This document shows positions 5,525-6,311 of a stretch of 6,311 nt of DNA, piece after piece (the stretch's first letter is position 1; each line of letters starts with the position of its first letter). The notes beneath the pieces were generated by a model. The model was not told the origin of the DNA and ran no database searches. It saw only the letters and a program-made list of their open reading frames with translations. The stretch covers positions 1 through 6,311 of the forward strand of contig RFPX01000080.1 of the NCBI GenBank assembly GCA_009925955.1. Reading direction: 5' to 3'. Source of the DNA: Betaproteobacteria bacterium. GTDB lineage: Bacteria > Pseudomonadota > Gammaproteobacteria > Burkholderiales > Burkholderiaceae_C. The position numbers and the translations under genes are program-made.

Positions 5525-6311
5525 ACACGACCAACAAGCGCCAGGGCGCGCCTGCGCCAGGCGGTGCCGACGACGCCGCCAGCCCCTGGGGCAACACCCG
5601 GCTTCCCGCGGGCGTCGGGCTCGACACGCTGGCCGTTCGCGAGGGCCTGCCGCCGTCGCAGTGGGGCGAAAACGCCGAGGCGCTGTTTCTCACCAGCAGC
5701 TTCGTACACCCCAGTGCCGAGGTGGCCGCCCGTCGATTTGCCAATGAGGAAGAGGCTTTCGTCTACACGCGCTTTTCCAATCCCACCGTCAGCATGATGG
5801 AGCGTCGCCTGGCCGCACTGGAAGGAACCGCGGCCTGCATCGGGACCTCCAGCGGCATGTCGGCCGTGATGTTGTTGGTCATGGGCCTGCTCAAGGCGGG
5901 TGACCATGTGGTGTGTTCGCGCAGCGTGTTCGGCTCCACCATCAAACTCCTGCAAGGTGAGTTCGGCAAGTTCGGTGTGCAAAGCAGCTTCGTGTCCCAA
6001 ACCGATGTGGACGAGTGGAAGCGCGCCGTGCAGCCCAACACCAAGCTGCTGTTCGCCGAGACCCCGAGCAACCCCCTGACCGAGGTGTGCGACATCGCCG
6101 CCTTGGCCGACATTGCGCGCCATGCCGGCGCGTGGTTGGCGGTGGACAACTGTTTCTGCACACCCGCCTTGCAGCGCCCTGTCGAGTACGGTGCCGACCT
6201 CGTGATCCATTCGGGCACCAAGTACCTTGATGGTCAGGGCCGTGTGGTGGCCGGCGCGGTGTGCGGCTCGGCTGAGTTGGTCGAGGAGCGCTTCGTACCG
6301 GTGATGCGCTC
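5521..6311 (+). CDS. metZ: O-succinylhomoserine sulfhydrylase, N-terminal part (3' end outside window)
   Basis: MetZ is a PLP enzyme of the Cys/Met metabolism family. It condenses an activated homoserine, usually O-succinylhomoserine, with sulfide to give homocysteine, the methionine precursor, bypassing cystathionine. The first 263 complete codons are visible, out of about 400 usual for the family. Family landmarks are LDTLAVREG at 34-42, the YTRFSNPT segment at 82-89 that contacts the PLP phosphate of the neighbouring subunit, GTSSGMSA at 108-115, the AETPSNP loop at 179-185 and PLP-binding D209 in AVDN. The Schiff-base lysine K234 sits in HSGTKYLDGQGR, where GQGR is typical of MetZ rather than MetB. 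ATG 5521 overlaps the purF stop as ATGA. No other ATG, GTG or TTG occurs in frame before the conserved core, so the roughly 30-residue Pro/Ala/Gly-rich leader appears real. Succinyl versus acetyl substrate preference is inferred from family and from the purF neighbourhood shared with Pseudomonas. Confidence 0.94.
   Translation, partial: MNTTNKRQGAPAPGGADDAASPWGNTRLPAGVGLDTLAVREGLPPSQWGENAEALFLTSSFVHPSAEVAARRFANEEEAFVYTRFSNPTVSMMERRLAALEGTAACIGTSSGMSAVMLLVMGLLKAGDHVVCSRSVFGSTIKLLQGEFGKFGVQSSFVSQTDVDEWKRAVQPNTKLLFAETPSNPLTEVCDIAALADIARHAGAWLAVDNCFCTPALQRPVEYGADLVIHSGTKYLDGQGRVVAGAVCGSAELVEERFVPVMR

Noticed and set aside
1..6311. Mobile element, CRISPR array, tRNA or rRNA, or an undescribed defence-like system
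   Set aside because: No transposase, terminal repeats, regular direct repeats or RNA-gene signatures are seen. Nearly every base belongs to a well-known housekeeping gene.

Overview
The window holds one uninterrupted, plus-strand housekeeping gene cluster from a GC-rich proteobacterium. The order is trpA (3' end) - accD - folC - SPOR/DedD-like gene - cvpA - purF - metZ (5' end). From recalled knowledge of these families, this order is typical of Burkholderiales (betaproteobacteria), and the wording of FolC, the SPOR protein and MetZ looks most like Comamonadaceae and relatives. That placement is an inference from gene order and protein wording, not from a search. A shorter version of the block (accD-folC-dedD-cvpA-purF) is known in E. 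coli, and one ending in metZ is known in Pseudomonas.

Layout: bases 1-282 are the C-terminal third of tryptophan synthase alpha. accD (279-1151) and folC (1148-2503) follow, each starting inside the stop of the gene before it through a 4-base ATGA overlap. A 102-base spacer (2504-2605) holds a short GC-rich hairpin and separates folC from a membrane-anchored SPOR-domain cell-division protein (2606-3418). The colicin V production-type membrane protein gene cvpA (start 3434 or 3449, end 3976) follows after a short gap. purF (3992-5524) has the best ribosome binding site of the window. metZ (5521 to the right edge, incomplete) overlaps purF by another ATGA. Almost every base is coding, and no stretch longer than 102 bases lacks a gene.

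Functionally the cluster joins amino-acid synthesis (TrpA, MetZ), the first step of fatty-acid synthesis (AccD), folate polyglutamylation (FolC), septal peptidoglycan binding (SPOR protein), an inner-membrane protein of unclear role (CvpA) and the first step of purine synthesis (PurF). FolC, PurF and MetZ fit together: polyglutamylated folates supply one-carbon units for purine synthesis and for the last step of methionine synthesis. The tight spacing suggests cotranscription. No promoter, operator or convincing terminator was recognised inside the window.

I see no mobile element, CRISPR array, RNA gene or undescribed system. The features most worth a second look are in and around the SPOR gene. 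folC and that gene share one reading frame, separated only by a single TAG and 34 open codons. The SPOR gene also carries a run of eight G and a run of seven C. All have ordinary explanations, and the scores are kept low accordingly.
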